Source of the DNA: an uncultured Dehalococcoidia bacterium | Lineage (GTDB): Bacteria > Chloroflexota > Dehalococcoidia > Lucifugimonadales > UBA3495 | DNA: 64,000 bases | Direction: 5' to 3' | Assembly (NCBI GenBank): GCA_958295765.1 | Contig: CATQHB010000001.1 | Coordinates: 124,001 to 188,000, forward strand | Shown here: piece by piece, positions 1-8,394 of the stretch | Layout: every line of letters begins with the position of its first letter | Numbering within the stretch: the first letter of the stretch is position 1 | Notes under the pieces: generated by a model | The model's database searches: none | Seen by the model: only the letters and a program-made list of their open reading frames with translations | Told to the model about the DNA's origin: nothing | Program-made: the position numbers and the translations under genes

Positions 1-29
1 CGAACCAAGCGCAAGAAAGAGGTCAACAA

Positions 30-1337
30 ATGTTTCCCCAAAACGTCTTTCCCGATACTACCGCCGTTGACGCCGCGGGCGGCCTGGTTATTGGCGGGTG
101 CCGCGCCCTGGCCCTGGCCGAGGAGTATGGCACGCCGGTTTACGTGCTGGATGAGGCTACCCTGCGGAACCGCTGCCGCAGTTACCGGGCCGAGTTTGAG
201 CGGCGCTGTCCCGGAACCCGGACGCTGTACGCTTCCAAGGCGTACATCAACCCGGCCCTGGCCCAAATCTTTGCGGAGGAGGGGCTGGGGCTGGACGTGG
301 TTTCCGGCGGCGAACTGGCGGTGGCCGCCGCCGCCGGGTTCCCTCTGGAACAGGTCTATTTTCACGGCAACAACAAGACGCCGGACGAGTTGGCCTACGC
401 CGTGGCGCAGGGCATTGGCCGGGTGGTGGTGGACAGCTTTCACGAACTGGCCCTGCTCAACCGCATCGCCGCCGACGCCGGCCAGACCCAGGACATCCTC
501 ATTCGGGTGTCGCCGGGGATTGACCCCCACACCCACGCCTACACCACCACCGGCATCATCGACTCCAAGTTCGGCTTTTCCATTCAGACCGGCGATGCCG
601 CCGCCGCCATCCGGCAGGCCCTGGCCGCGCCCCACCTGAACCTGCGGGGGCTGCACTTTCACTTGGGGTCGCCCATCTTTGAGCTGGAACCCTACGCCGC
701 CGCCACCGACCTGGTGCTGCGCTTTGCCGCCGGTTTCCGGGAGGAGGGCCTGGACTTGCAGGAGTTCAGCCCCGGCGGGGGCTTTGCCATCGCCTACACC
801 CAGGACCAGGAACCGCCGGCCATCGCCGACTACGCCGAAACTATCGTCGGGACGCTGCAAGCCACTTGCGACGAGTTGGGGATGGCCTTGCCTACCCTGC
901 TGATTGAACCGGGCCGCTCTATTGTCGGCCCGGCCGGGGTGGCCCTGTACCGCATCGGCGCCATCAAGGACATCCCCGGCGTGCGCAAGTACGTCAGCGT
1001 GGACGGCGGCATGGGCGACAACATCCGCCCGGCCCTGTACCAGGCGACCTATGAGGTGGTGTCGGCCGGCAAGGTGAACCGGGCCGCCACCGAGAAAGTT
1101 ACCATTGCCGGCAAGTATTGTGAATCGGGGGACGTGCTGGCCTCGGATATAATGCTGCCGGAGGCCGAGCCGGGGGACATCATCGCCATTCCCGCCGCCG
1201 GCGCCTACTGCCCGTCCATGGCCAGCAACTACAACCTGAACCCCCGCCCGCCCATCGTGCTGGTCAAAGAGGGCCGGAGCCGGCTAATCCGCCGCCGGGA
1301 AAGTTATGCGGATTTGATGCTGTGCGATGTACCATAA
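30..1337 (+). CDS. lysA: Diaminopimelate decarboxylase
   Basis: This PLP enzyme makes L-lysine from meso-diaminopimelate, the last step of the DAP pathway. The 435 residues match the family length. The PLP lysine is K70 in YASKA. HFHLGSP, the glycine loop SPGGGFAI, the phosphate-binding EPGRSIVGPAG, and the C-terminal CESGD and GAYCPSMASNYN active-site motifs follow in the expected order. An AAAGAGG box lies 8-9 bases before the ATG. Other lysine genes (dapA, asd, dapB) lie within 13 kb but not in one operon. The identification is firm. Confidence 0.97.
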   Translation: MFPQNVFPDTTAVDAAGGLVIGGCRALALAEEYGTPVYVLDEATLRNRCRSYRAEFERRCPGTRTLYASKAYINPALAQIFAEEGLGLDVVSGGELAVAAAAGFPLEQVYFHGNNKTPDELAYAVAQGIGRVVVDSFHELALLNRIAADAGQTQDILIRVSPGIDPHTHAYTTTGIIDSKFGFSIQTGDAAAAIRQALAAPHLNLRGLHFHLGSPIFELEPYAAATDLVLRFAAGFREEGLDLQEFSPGGGFAIAYTQDQEPPAIADYAETIVGTLQATCDELGMALPTLLIEPGRSIVGPAGVALYRIGAIKDIPGVRKYVSVDGGMGDNIRPALYQATYEVVSAGKVNRAATEKVTIAGKYCESGDVLASDIMLPEAEPGDIIAIPAAGAYCPSMASNYNLNPRPPIVLVKEGRSRLIRRRESYADLMLCDVP

Positions 1338-1341
1338 TACC

Positions 1342-1369
1342 GTAGGGGCGGTTCGCGAACCGCCCCTAC
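1342..1369. repeat. 28-bp perfect palindrome (family C core, GGTTCGCGAACC variant)
   Basis: This perfect palindrome sits between lysA and holB. Identical copies lie at 17276-17303, 19146-19173 and 24799-24826. It can fold into a 14-bp hairpin and may stop or slow lysA transcripts, though no T-run follows. Confidence 0.8.
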
Positions 1370-1398
1370 CGGGTTCACCCTTCGCTAATCGTTAGGAT

Positions 1399-2430
1399 AT
1401 GTGGCAAATCTACGGACAAGACCACTTGGTACTCCAGTTGGAGGCCGGGCTGAAAACCGGCCGGCTGGCCCACGCCTATTTGCTGGTGGGGCCGCCCCAC
1501 GTAGGCAAAATGGCCCTGGCCCTCAACCTGGCCCAGGCGGTCAACTGCTTGGAGCGGGCGGCGTCAATCCCCGGTGGAGATGCCGGAGGCGCGCCGTGCG
1601 GCAACTGCGTCCAGTGCCAGCGCATCGCCCAGGGTATTCACGCCGACGTGAAAATCGTCGGGGTGGGCAGCGGCGAGGAGGAGGGGCCGGCCCGCCGGGA
1701 CATCCGCATCGACCAGGTGCGGGAGATTGAGTCTTTTCTCAACCTGACCCCCTACGAAGGTTCCTGCAAGGTGGTCATTATAGACGGGGCGGAGTTGCTG
1801 AATACGGCGGCGGCCAACGCCCTGCTGAAAACCCTGGAGGAGCCTCCCGCCGACGCCCTGCTGCTGCTGCTGACCGCCAACGAGGACGCTTTGTTGTCCA
1901 CCATCCGCTCCCGCTGCCGCGCCCTCCACCTGAAACCGGTCGCCAAGGCGGAGTTGGAGCGGCAACTGGTCAGCGAGTATGCCGCCGAGCCGGAGTTGGC
2001 GGAACGCTTGGCCCGGCTGTCCCGGGGCTGTCTGGGCCAGGCGGTCAACGCCCTGCGGGACGGGCAGGTGCTGGAGCAGCGGGAGGCCGACCTGGAACGG
2101 CTGCAAGCGGTTTGCCAGGGCGGGCTGGACGTGCGGTTTGACTATGCGGCGGAACTGGCGACCCGCTTTAACCGGGACCGGGAGGCGGTACGGGAGTTGC
2201 TGTACCTGTGGCTGGGCTGGTGGCGCGACCTGCTGCTGATTAAGGAGGGCGCCGAGGAGTATGCGGTGAACGCCGACTACCTCACGCCGCTGCGCTTGCA
2301 AGCCGGGCGGCTGAGCACCGGCCAGGTAGCCGCCTTTATCCGGCGGCTGAACCGGACGCTGGCGGCCCTGGACGCCAACGCCAACGCCCGCCTGGCCCTG
2401 GAAACGCTGCTGCTGGGCCTGCCGGGGTGA
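1399..2430 (+). CDS. holB: DNA polymerase III delta' subunit
   Basis: A clamp-loader AAA+ subunit that helps load the beta sliding clamp. Visible motifs are Walker A GPPHVGKM (about residues 32-39), the zinc module CGNCVQCQ near residues 70-80, LLKTLEEPP, and an SRC-type sensor LLSTIRSRCR. The 343 residues suit a bacterial delta' subunit. tmk, a common neighbour of holB, is 21 kb away here. The SD before the ATG is weak (TTAGGAT). The gene ends 5 bases before a 31-bp inverted repeat. Confidence 0.93.
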   Translation: MWQIYGQDHLVLQLEAGLKTGRLAHAYLLVGPPHVGKMALALNLAQAVNCLERAASIPGGDAGGAPCGNCVQCQRIAQGIHADVKIVGVGSGEEEGPARRDIRIDQVREIESFLNLTPYEGSCKVVIIDGAELLNTAAANALLKTLEEPPADALLLLLTANEDALLSTIRSRCRALHLKPVAKAELERQLVSEYAAEPELAERLARLSRGCLGQAVNALRDGQVLEQREADLERLQAVCQGGLDVRFDYAAELATRFNRDREAVRELLYLWLGWWRDLLLIKEGAEEYAVNADYLTPLRLQAGRLSTGQVAAFIRRLNRTLAALDANANARLALETLLLGLPG

Positions 2431-2434
2431 TACG

Positions 2435-2465
2435 AACATGGATGGACAGGATATACAGGATGTTT
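2435..2465. repeat. Left arm of 31-bp perfect inverted repeat
   Basis: It is perfectly complementary to 3709-3739 and starts 5 bases after the holB stop. The two arms bracket a small membrane ORF and the DUF4268 gene. A related sequence occurs once more near 20477-20506. Confidence 0.9.
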
Positions 2466-2479
2466 GGTATTTTGTTTTC

Positions 2480-2590
2480 TTACTGGCCCCGCGTATAGCT
2501 GGCATACACCAGCACGCCCAGGCTGACCAAAAGTAAAATCAGGCCCAGCACCATCATAGTCATACCCAGGACGGGAGCAAACAATCCCAT
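2480..2590 (-). CDS. 36-residue single-pass membrane peptide (putative)
   Basis: A short frame encoding MGLFAPVLGM, a hydrophobic segment of about 20 residues (GLILLLVSLGVLVYA), and the tail SYTRGQ. This looks like a one-span membrane microprotein with a positively charged cytoplasmic end. It lies downstream of the DUF4268 gene on the same strand, inside the 31-bp inverted repeats. The SD is poor. I do not recognise a family, and it could be chance, but the membrane profile is clean. Confidence 0.4.
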   Translation of the reverse strand: MGLFAPVLGMTMMVLGLILLLVSLGVLVYASYTRGQ

Positions 2591-2660
2591 AGCCTAACCC
2601 ACGATTACCGCCGGATAACCCCTTTCTACTACTATTATACTACGTTTCAATTGACCGGGA

Positions 2661-3638
2661 TTAAGACTCGGCCAGTTCCGCCAGCAAGGGCGTAAAGACT
2701 TCCCTGAACTTGAAAAACTTGGCGATTATCCAATCGTGGTATTCATCCCACGAATCCGGGTTGCGGTAGAAATCGTCCCTACGAAATACCGATGCACCGC
2801 TGCGATCGGCCAGGGTTCGCCAATCGAACCATTCTCCCATATCAGGATCGCAAAGAGCGGATTCAACCGTATCCTGGTGCTCTTTTAATAGCTCCAAAAG
2901 ACGTTGATGTCTGCCGGGATCTGTGGAGCGGTCATATAGCCACAAGTTGACTCGAAGCGTGGTAGCGAAATCGGTAGAATAATGGTCTCGCCCGGTAAGG
3001 CTTTCCAAGACGCACCAAGAACCGACGCTATCCAGCTTGGGACCAACAATGGAATGACCATGCTCCTGCCTCAATTTCTCCGCCAATTTCTGACGAAACG
3101 GGGCGTTTTGCTGCCGGCGCCCATCGACGCCACCAAGATTTGCTCGCCGGTTGCCCATGTTCCGCTTTCGCCATTCGTTAGGCGCGGTTACTACGCTGAA
3201 ATGCGGTGCCGACCTGGAATCGTCGATTTTCCAAAGCTCGACGACTACCCCGTAGAATTGGGTATTTTCGTCAGTGCGCTGGTTCAGCCAATCCAGCACC
3301 TGCCGGTGTTCATCCACGATTTCCCGGGCGACCCAGATGACCAACTTGGCATCCTTGCCGGCGGCGTAAATCAGCAACCGGCTCAAATGGTCGTTGTCGG
3401 TAGGTTCCAACTGGTTCTCAATAATCACCGGCCGGTCGTCGGTCAAGTCGGTAGCGAAAATGTCCAGGGAGCGGTTGCCAACGACGGACTCCTCCTCCTG
3501 CAACTCCAACTCAACGCCCAAAGCCGCCCCCAGTTCCCCAATGTTCTGTGCCAGCCACGGCGTAAAATCCCGCGCCTCGTCCGGCCAAGCGTCGCGAAGG
3601 CTAACTTTCTCGATTTTTGCCAAATTTGCGCTGGTCAT
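2661..3638 (-). CDS. DUF4268 protein with PD-(D/E)XK-like nuclease core
   Basis: The N-terminal half carries a restriction-endonuclease-like core: D59 (SLDIFATD), then VIIENQ with E74 and Q76 where the family often has ExK, followed by LSRLLIYAAGKDAKLVIWVARE. The C-terminal half fits DUF4268 (WFDWRTLADRSGA, YHDWIIAKFFKFREVF). Such proteins are predicted nucleases linked to defence or restriction, but the substrate is unknown. Glutamine replacing the usual lysine is an accepted variant in this fold. It is a stand-alone gene between 31-bp inverted repeats, with codon use less GC-biased than its neighbours. Confidence 0.75.
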   Translation of the reverse strand: MTSANLAKIEKVSLRDAWPDEARDFTPWLAQNIGELGAALGVELELQEEESVVGNRSLDIFATDLTDDRPVIIENQLEPTDNDHLSRLLIYAAGKDAKLVIWVAREIVDEHRQVLDWLNQRTDENTQFYGVVVELWKIDDSRSAPHFSVVTAPNEWRKRNMGNRRANLGGVDGRRQQNAPFRQKLAEKLRQEHGHSIVGPKLDSVGSWCVLESLTGRDHYSTDFATTLRVNLWLYDRSTDPGRHQRLLELLKEHQDTVESALCDPDMGEWFDWRTLADRSGASVFRRDDFYRNPDSWDEYHDWIIAKFFKFREVFTPLLAELAES

Positions 3639-3672
3639 TTTCCCTCTACGCTACTGGCATCTATTGAGCAAC

Positions 3673-3699
3673 CAGGGCGGGTTACAAACCCGCCCCTAC
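3673..3699. repeat. Family C half-unit
   Basis: Hairpin GGGCGGGTTACAAACCCGCCC plus a CTAC end, matching the right-hand hairpin of the longer family C elements. It lies just inside the right 31-bp inverted repeat. Confidence 0.75.
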
Positions 3700-3708
3700 A
3701 ATCCCCCA

Positions 3709-3739
3709 AAACATCCTGTATATCCTGTCCATCCATGTT
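3709..3739. repeat. Right arm of 31-bp perfect inverted repeat
   Basis: Reverse complement of 2435-2465 over all 31 bases. It touches the stop codon of the HNH gene (3738-3740), so the two arms abut the 3' ends of holB and the HNH gene. Confidence 0.9.
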
Positions 3740-4373
3740 AATTTTCCCCCGTATCCTCCGTCCAGGGCAGGTAGGGGCGCCATTCGTCCAGGATGGCGCG
3801 GTTTTGCAGGATGCGGTAGGGGTTGGGCTGGGGGACGCGCGGCTCGTTTTTGAGCCGCATATTGGCCTCGGCCGGGGTGCGGCCGGCCTTGTGCAGGTTG
3901 CAACGGCTGCACGCCGCCACTACGTTCTCCCAGGTATGCGCCCCTCGCTGCCGGCGGGGCACCACGTGATCCAGGGTCAACTCCGGTGTCTTTTTCCCGC
4001 AATACTGACAGGTGTATTGGTCGCGCAGGAAAATTTCCTTCTTGGACAGCTTGCGCGGGGCATAGGGCCGCTTGACCAGATATACCAGCCGGATGATGGA
4101 GGGAGCGTCGATTATGGCGGAAACGGTATGGACTTCTCCCCGGTGGTTCTCCAGCAGTTCCGCCTTGCCCTTGCTGAGCAGGATGATGGCCCGGCGCACC
4201 GTAGAGATGTTGATCGGCACGTAGTTGAGGTTAAGAACCAGCACCGGCGAGGTCAACACCCCATCAGTAACCGTGCCGGTGGCCGTAACTGTAGCCGGCT
4301 CCGGGCTGGGGCCGCCCCGGCTTGGGCCGGCGTCATCCGTTGCGGGTTGACCGGTATGGGCTTTTCCAACCAC
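3738..4373 (-). CDS. HNH endonuclease family protein
   Basis: A 211-residue protein of the HNH class common in Chloroflexota and Actinobacteria, with the typical core LVLNLNYVPINISTVRRAI. The HNH/zinc finger is CQYCG, then LTLDHVVPR, a W-ENVVAAC core, and SRCN. It probably cuts DNA, but the role is unknown and it is not beside a methylase. The start is GTG, chosen because GAGGTGA lies 8 bases upstream. The first 40 residues are low-complexity and poorly conserved. A TATAAT-like box at 4455-4460 (minus strand) could be its -10. Confidence 0.88.
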   Translation of the reverse strand: MVGKAHTGQPATDDAGPSRGGPSPEPATVTATGTVTDGVLTSPVLVLNLNYVPINISTVRRAIILLSKGKAELLENHRGEVHTVSAIIDAPSIIRLVYLVKRPYAPRKLSKKEIFLRDQYTCQYCGKKTPELTLDHVVPRRQRGAHTWENVVAACSRCNLHKAGRTPAEANMRLKNEPRVPQPNPYRILQNRAILDEWRPYLPWTEDTGEN

Positions 4374-4538
4374 CTTGCCGTCACCTCATTAAAGTTGGCG
4401 GGTGCCAATTTGGTCAGGTTAGGGGACTCGGTTGGGCGTTTAGCTGTTTCCTGTATTATATACCAACATCGGGAAATATGCTGTCCCTGCCGGCCTGGGC
4501 TTGGGGGACTTTTGATTCTTACTCATCTCCAACAATTC

Positions 4539-4599
4539 GCTCATCCTGAGCTTGTCGAAGGACAGGGCTGGGGTGGTTCGACAGGCTCACCATGAGCGG
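4539..4599. repeat. Family B palindrome
   Basis: Arms GCTCATCCTGAGCTTGTCGA and CGACAGGCTCACCATGAGC. It lies downstream of the PAP2 gene and upstream of the HNH promoter region. The rest of 4461-4671 shows short degenerate copies of the same motif and no gene. Confidence 0.8.
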
Positions 4600-4671
4600 T
4601 TCCGGTTCACCATGAGCGGCTAAAGGGTCGCCATAATCGGCTACCGATTTGCCATGAGTGGATTGTTTCGG

Positions 4672-5340
4672 TCATAGCTCGGCCCTTTCTGCGTCTCCAG
4701 GTTGAAAAGAGCCGGCCCGCGCATCCCACAGCCGGATTATCGCCGCCAGCGCCACCGCCCCGTAGAGGTAGCCGCCGATAACGTCGCTGGGCCAGTGGAC
4801 GCCCAGGTAAACCCGGGAAACCCCTACCAGCAGAATCAGCAGGGCCAAGCATCCGCGCAATCCGTGACGCAGCCATGGGTTCCGCAGCCGCTGCCCGGCC
4901 AGGTAAATCAGTATCCCGCCCAGCAGCAGGGCAAAGGCGGCGTGGCCGCTGGGAAAGGCCAGGGTGCCAGGGGCCGGGTCAATCAGGGCGTAGTCCGGGC
5001 GGGGCCGGCCGATGAGCGGTTTCAGCGCCGGCACCAGGGCCGTCGGCAGCACCGCCAGGGCCAGCAGCAGCGCATCGGCCCGGCGGCGGTTCAGGAACAG
5101 CAGGGCCACGGCCAACGCCGTCAGCGCCACCGCCACCGGCGTCCGGCCCAGCCAGGATACGGCCCGGAGCAGGTCGGTCAGCGCCGGAGTTTGCCAACCC
5201 TGCACCGCCAGCAGCGTCTCCATGTCTCCGGGCCAGACCGGAAAGACCCAGGCCAGGACAAACGCCGCTACGGTCAGCAAAGCCCCGCCGGCCAGCGCCC
5301 CGTCCTTCCCGAAAATCCTGCTTAACATCCCGCCCATCAT
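4672..5340 (-). CDS. PAP2-family membrane phosphatase
   Basis: A membrane acid phosphatase that probably acts on lipid phosphates such as undecaprenyl or phosphatidic acid phosphates. The three signature motifs are present: KPLIGRPRP (about 106-114), FPSGHAAF (about 129-136) and SRVYLGVHWPSDVIGG (about 175-190), which hold the catalytic histidines and arginines. Five or six hydrophobic segments surround them. The 222 residues are usual for the family. The start is uncertain among several ATG codons. It is monocistronic. Confidence 0.9.
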   Translation of the reverse strand: MMGGMLSRIFGKDGALAGGALLTVAAFVLAWVFPVWPGDMETLLAVQGWQTPALTDLLRAVSWLGRTPVAVALTALAVALLFLNRRRADALLLALAVLPTALVPALKPLIGRPRPDYALIDPAPGTLAFPSGHAAFALLLGGILIYLAGQRLRNPWLRHGLRGCLALLILLVGVSRVYLGVHWPSDVIGGYLYGAVALAAIIRLWDARAGSFQPGDAERAEL

Positions 5341-5437
5341 ACACCATTACCCCCGCACTATTGCCCATAGCGACACCGGGTTTGGGGGTTATTGGGCAGA
5401 GTAGGCGCATTATAAACCCGTCATTCCGGTCATAAAA

Positions 5438-5536
5438 CCGTCGTTCCGGCGAAAGCCGGAATCCAGGATCCTCGGTAGCAGGCCCGCTCTTTTCCGGTAG
5501 GATTTCCTGGATTCCGGCTTTCGCCGGAACGACGGT
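5438..5536. repeat. Family A repeat, copy 1
   Basis: A ~98-bp inverted repeat with arms CCGTCGTTCCGGCGAAAGCC and GGCTTTCGCCGGAACGACGG around a centre rich in CTCTTTTCCGG. Confidence 0.9.
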
Positions 5537-5585
5537 TGCTTGGGTTATGGAACAAGTATGTGCAAGTCCACACCAAGAACAAAAT

Positions 5586-5670
5586 CCGCTCATGGTGAGC
5601 TTGTCGAACCACCCCACCGTATCCTACGATTCTTTTTCAGCCTGTCCTTCGACAAGCTCAGGATGAGCGG
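5586..5670. repeat. Family B palindrome
   Basis: Arms CCGCTCATGGTGAGCTTGTC and GACAAGCTCAGGATGAGCGG, spaced by about 45 unrelated bases. Confidence 0.85.
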
Positions 5671-5732
5671 AGAGAGGAATCAGCGCGACTTTGCCCACGC
5701 CCCGGAATCCGCCCCCGCCTATTCCCGCTGTC

Positions 5733-5741
5733 TGTTATAAT
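5733..5741 (+). promoter_or_regulatory. Extended -10 promoter of cmk-plsC
   Basis: TGTTATAAT is a TG-extended -10 element. Transcription would begin near 5748, which rules out the far-upstream ATG at 5691 as the cmk start. Confidence 0.55.
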
Positions 5742-5774
5742 GCCACCACTGAGCAACTTGGGGGGGTGCAGGCT

Positions 5775-6518
5775 TTGGATCGGCCGGCCGGGGTTATTGC
5801 TATTGACGGACAGGTGGCTGCCGGCAAGACGGTAGTGGGGCGGGAGTTGGCCCGGCGCTTGGGCTGCATCTACCTGGATACCGGCATTATGTACCGGGCC
5901 ATTACCTGGAAGGCCCTACAACGCGGGGTGTCAATGGACGACGGGCCGGCCCTGGGCGACCTGGCCCGCAACTCTGTCCTGAGCCTCATCGGGACGGAGG
6001 GTAATTCCATCCTGCTGGATGGCCGGGAGTTGGGGCCGGAACTGCGGGAGCCGGAGATTGACCGGAACGTGCCTCTGGTGGCCCAGGTTTCCGAGGTGCG
6101 GCGGGAGTTGGTACGGCAGCAACGGGCCATCGCCGCCGAAACCGGCCGCATTGTGATGATGGGCCGGGACATTGGCGGCGTAGTCCTGCCCGACGCCGAC
6201 CTGAAGGTGTTTATGACCGCCGCGCCGGAGGTGCGCGCCCGCCGCCGCCATGCTGAGTTGCTCAATCAGGGGCATACCGCCGACTATGAACAGGTGCTGG
6301 CGGAGACCATCGCCCGGGATGAGATTGACTCCCAACGGTATGATTCGCCCTTGACCCAAAACCCGGACGCCCTTACGGTAAACACCGACGGCCGTACCAT
6401 TGAGCAGGTGGTGGATTCGATTCTGGAAAAGCTCTATTCCCTCCACTCCCCCGGCGGGACGGCGGAATCGCCCGACGAAAGCGGGAATCCGGCGGTATTC
6501 CCCAAAGAGGACGGCTGA
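5775..6518 (+). CDS. cmk: Cytidylate kinase
   Basis: Phosphorylates CMP and dCMP with ATP. The P-loop is IDGQVAAGKT, followed by DTGIMYRAIT for nucleotide binding, GRDIGGVVLPDADLKVF, and the lid region IARDEIDSQRYDSPL. The open frame extends upstream to 5691, but a -10 box at 5736 argues for a start inside. I prefer TTG at 5775 with a run of seven G about nine bases upstream; GTG at 5766 is the alternative. plsC follows with no gap, as in many cmk-plsC operons. Confidence 0.92.
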   Translation: MDRPAGVIAIDGQVAAGKTVVGRELARRLGCIYLDTGIMYRAITWKALQRGVSMDDGPALGDLARNSVLSLIGTEGNSILLDGRELGPELREPEIDRNVPLVAQVSEVRRELVRQQRAIAAETGRIVMMGRDIGGVVLPDADLKVFMTAAPEVRARRRHAELLNQGHTADYEQVLAETIARDEIDSQRYDSPLTQNPDALTVNTDGRTIEQVVDSILEKLYSLHSPGGTAESPDESGNPAVFPKEDG

Positions 6519-7169
6519 ATGGGGGGAGAATTGTATTACCCGGGCCGCGCCCTGGCCCGGCTTTGCTTTAACCTGCTGGGGCGGATGGAGGTAACCGGGC
6601 GGGAGTGGGTGCCGCCCTACGGCCCGCTGCTGGTGGTCGCCAATCACATCTCCTACAACGACCCGCCCTCAGTGGCCGCCGCCCTGCCCCGCCGTCTGTC
6701 CTTTCTGGGCAAGCAGGAGTTGTTCGTCACCACCCCCAAACGGCTGCTGTTCCGCTCCCTGCAAGTGCATCCGGTAGAACGCTCTATGGGCGTGGGCGCG
6801 GTGCGTACCGCCCTGAACCTGCTGGCCCAAGACCAGGCGGTGGTCATTTTCCCGGAGGGCCACATCAGCCCGGAGGGGGCGATGCGGAAGGGGTTGGCCG
6901 GCGCCGCTTACCTGGCGATAAAGTCCCAGGCGCCCATCCTGCCCATTGGCATTACCGGCACGGAAAAGTTCTCCCCCAAGCGGATGCCCCTGCCGTTGTG
7001 CCGATTTCAGGTCAACATCGGCCCCCCGTTCACCCCGCCGGTTCTGGAGGGCGGGCAAGCCCGGGACGCCGCCAACAGTGTCCTGGAAATGATAATGCTG
7101 CGTATCGCGGCGCTGTTGCCTCAGGAGTATCGGGGCGTCTATGCCCTGACCCCGCGCGATCGTAGTTGA
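6519..7169 (+). CDS. plsC: 1-acyl-sn-glycerol-3-phosphate acyltransferase
   Basis: Adds the second acyl chain to lysophosphatidic acid at the membrane during phospholipid synthesis. The catalytic NHx4D motif is NHISYND (about residues 47-53), and the glycerol-phosphate site is FPEGHISPEG (about 111-120), followed by PILPIGITGTEKF. The ATG directly follows the cmk stop codon, so the two are cotranscribed and probably translationally coupled. 216 residues is normal. Confidence 0.93.
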   Translation: MGGELYYPGRALARLCFNLLGRMEVTGREWVPPYGPLLVVANHISYNDPPSVAAALPRRLSFLGKQELFVTTPKRLLFRSLQVHPVERSMGVGAVRTALNLLAQDQAVVIFPEGHISPEGAMRKGLAGAAYLAIKSQAPILPIGITGTEKFSPKRMPLPLCRFQVNIGPPFTPPVLEGGQARDAANSVLEMIMLRIAALLPQEYRGVYALTPRDRS

Positions 7170-7188
7170 ATTGTCTTGATACCGGAAC

Positions 7189-7215
7189 GTAGGCGGGTTA
7201 GAAACCCGCCCCTAC
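7189..7215. repeat. Family C half-unit
   Basis: Hairpin GGCGGGTTAGAAACCCGCC followed by CCTAC and the usual GGACAAGGCAGC tail of family C, between the convergent plsC and dapA genes. Confidence 0.7.
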
Positions 7216-7294
7216 CGGACAAGGCAGCATGGCCGGGCAACTAAACCTGGCCCGGCAAGGAATACTAACAAATGTAATGTTGGAAATACCGGAA

Positions 7295-7328
7295 AGGGGA
7301 CGGGTTATCAACCCGCCCCCTTTCTGTC
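7295..7328. terminator. Probable terminator between convergent plsC and dapA
   Basis: GGGGACGGGTT, ATC loop, AACCCGCCCCC then TTTCT on the plus strand. The stem is built from the same GGGCGGGTT core as family C. Confidence 0.6.
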
Positions 7329-7375
7329 CGTTTCCCTTTTGCGGCAATGGCAATACCCGCCGCCGGTGGCATGGG

Positions 7376-8284
7376 CTAGGCCGACGCCGACACCGACACC
7401 GGTAAGTCCATCTCGTAGCGGGCCAGCGCCTGGTTAATCTGCGCCGCCGCCGGCTCGTCGGCGGGAATCAGGGGCAGGCGGGGGTTGCCTACCGGAAAGC
7501 CGATGTGGTTCAGGGAGTGTTTGACCGGTATGGGGTTGGATACAATGAACAGCACCTTGAACAGCTCCAGCAACCGCCGGTGTCCCGCCGCCGCCGCTTC
7601 CACTTCACCCTCCAGCAGCAGGCCCATCATCTGCTTAATCTGCCGGCCTACCAGGTGAGAGGCTACGCTGACCACGCCGTAGCCGCCGGTCGCCATGATG
7701 TAGAAGGTCTCGTTGTCGTTGCCGCTCCACACGCGAAAGCCGTCCCGGGCGCCGTCGATGATGCGGGTTATCTGGTCCATGTCGCTGCCCGCCTCTTTCA
7801 CCCCTACGATGTTGTCAATATGGCTCAAGCGAATGGTGGTTTCGTGGGTCATATTGAGGCTGGTGCGGCTGGTTACGTTATACAGCACGCAAGGCAGGTT
7901 GACGTGGCCGGCGATGGCCTTAAAGTGCTGGTAAAGCCCTTCCTGAGGGGGCTTGTTGTAGTAGGGAACCACCAGCAGGAGGCCGTCCACGCCGGCCCGT
8001 TCCGCCTCCCGGCTGAGTTCGATGCTTTCGACGGTGCTGTAATTGCCGGTGCCGGCGACTACGGCGCCCCGGTCGCCGACGGCGCTCTTGACCTCGGCGA
8101 ACAGCCGGACTTTTTCCTCGGTGGTCAGGGTAGGGGATTCGCCGGTAGTGCCGGACACGATGACGCCGTCGCTGCCCGAGTCCAGCAAAGCATTAGCCAG
8201 CCGCTTGGCCTGGTCATAGTCCACCCGCCCCTCCGCGTCAAAGGGGGTTACCATAGCCGTTATCAGCCTGCCGATCTCCGTCAT
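7376..8284 (-). CDS. dapA: 4-hydroxy-tetrahydrodipicolinate synthase
   Basis: Condenses pyruvate with aspartate semialdehyde, the first committed step to DAP and lysine. The Schiff-base lysine is K163 in VGVKEAGSD, with Y135 in VLYNVTSR and the substrate loop GTTGESPTLT (45-54). 302 residues. AGGAGG lies 6 bases before the ATG. asd and dapB lie 3-5 kb upstream on the same strand, but other genes and repeats intervene, so a single operon is unlikely. Confidence 0.96.
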   Translation of the reverse strand: MTEIGRLITAMVTPFDAEGRVDYDQAKRLANALLDSGSDGVIVSGTTGESPTLTTEEKVRLFAEVKSAVGDRGAVVAGTGNYSTVESIELSREAERAGVDGLLLVVPYYNKPPQEGLYQHFKAIAGHVNLPCVLYNVTSRTSLNMTHETTIRLSHIDNIVGVKEAGSDMDQITRIIDGARDGFRVWSGNDNETFYIMATGGYGVVSVASHLVGRQIKQMMGLLLEGEVEAAAAGHRRLLELFKVLFIVSNPIPVKHSLNHIGFPVGNPRLPLIPADEPAAAQINQALARYEMDLPVSVSASA

Positions 8285-8394
8285 ACCGAACCTCCTGGAG
8301 AGTTATCTGCCGGATGCCTGTAGTCGCCACGGACGGAATGAGGGTTTATTTCGGTGATTCAATTTCCGATTATCCAACCATAGAAATTAAATGG

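Larger units (their letters stand above)
5341..5732. other. Gene-free spacer with family A and B repeats
   Basis: Holds one family A element (5438-5536) preceded by partial repeat units from 5417, and one family B palindrome (5586-5670). No coding frame here is credible; apparent ORFs translate the repeats. Confidence 0.7.

Noticed and set aside
2982-4595. A 537-codon plus-strand open frame across the DUF4268 and HNH genes
   Set aside because: It is antisense to two genes with clear domains and strong SD sites, and its translation has no recognisable motif.
5585-5740. Small ORFs rich in 'HGELVEP' or 'RQAHHER'
   Set aside because: They are translations of the family B palindrome; coding potential comes only from the repeat.
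5691-5774. ATG at 5691 as the cmk start
   Set aside because: It lies upstream of an extended -10 (5733-5741) and the extra residues are not kinase-like.
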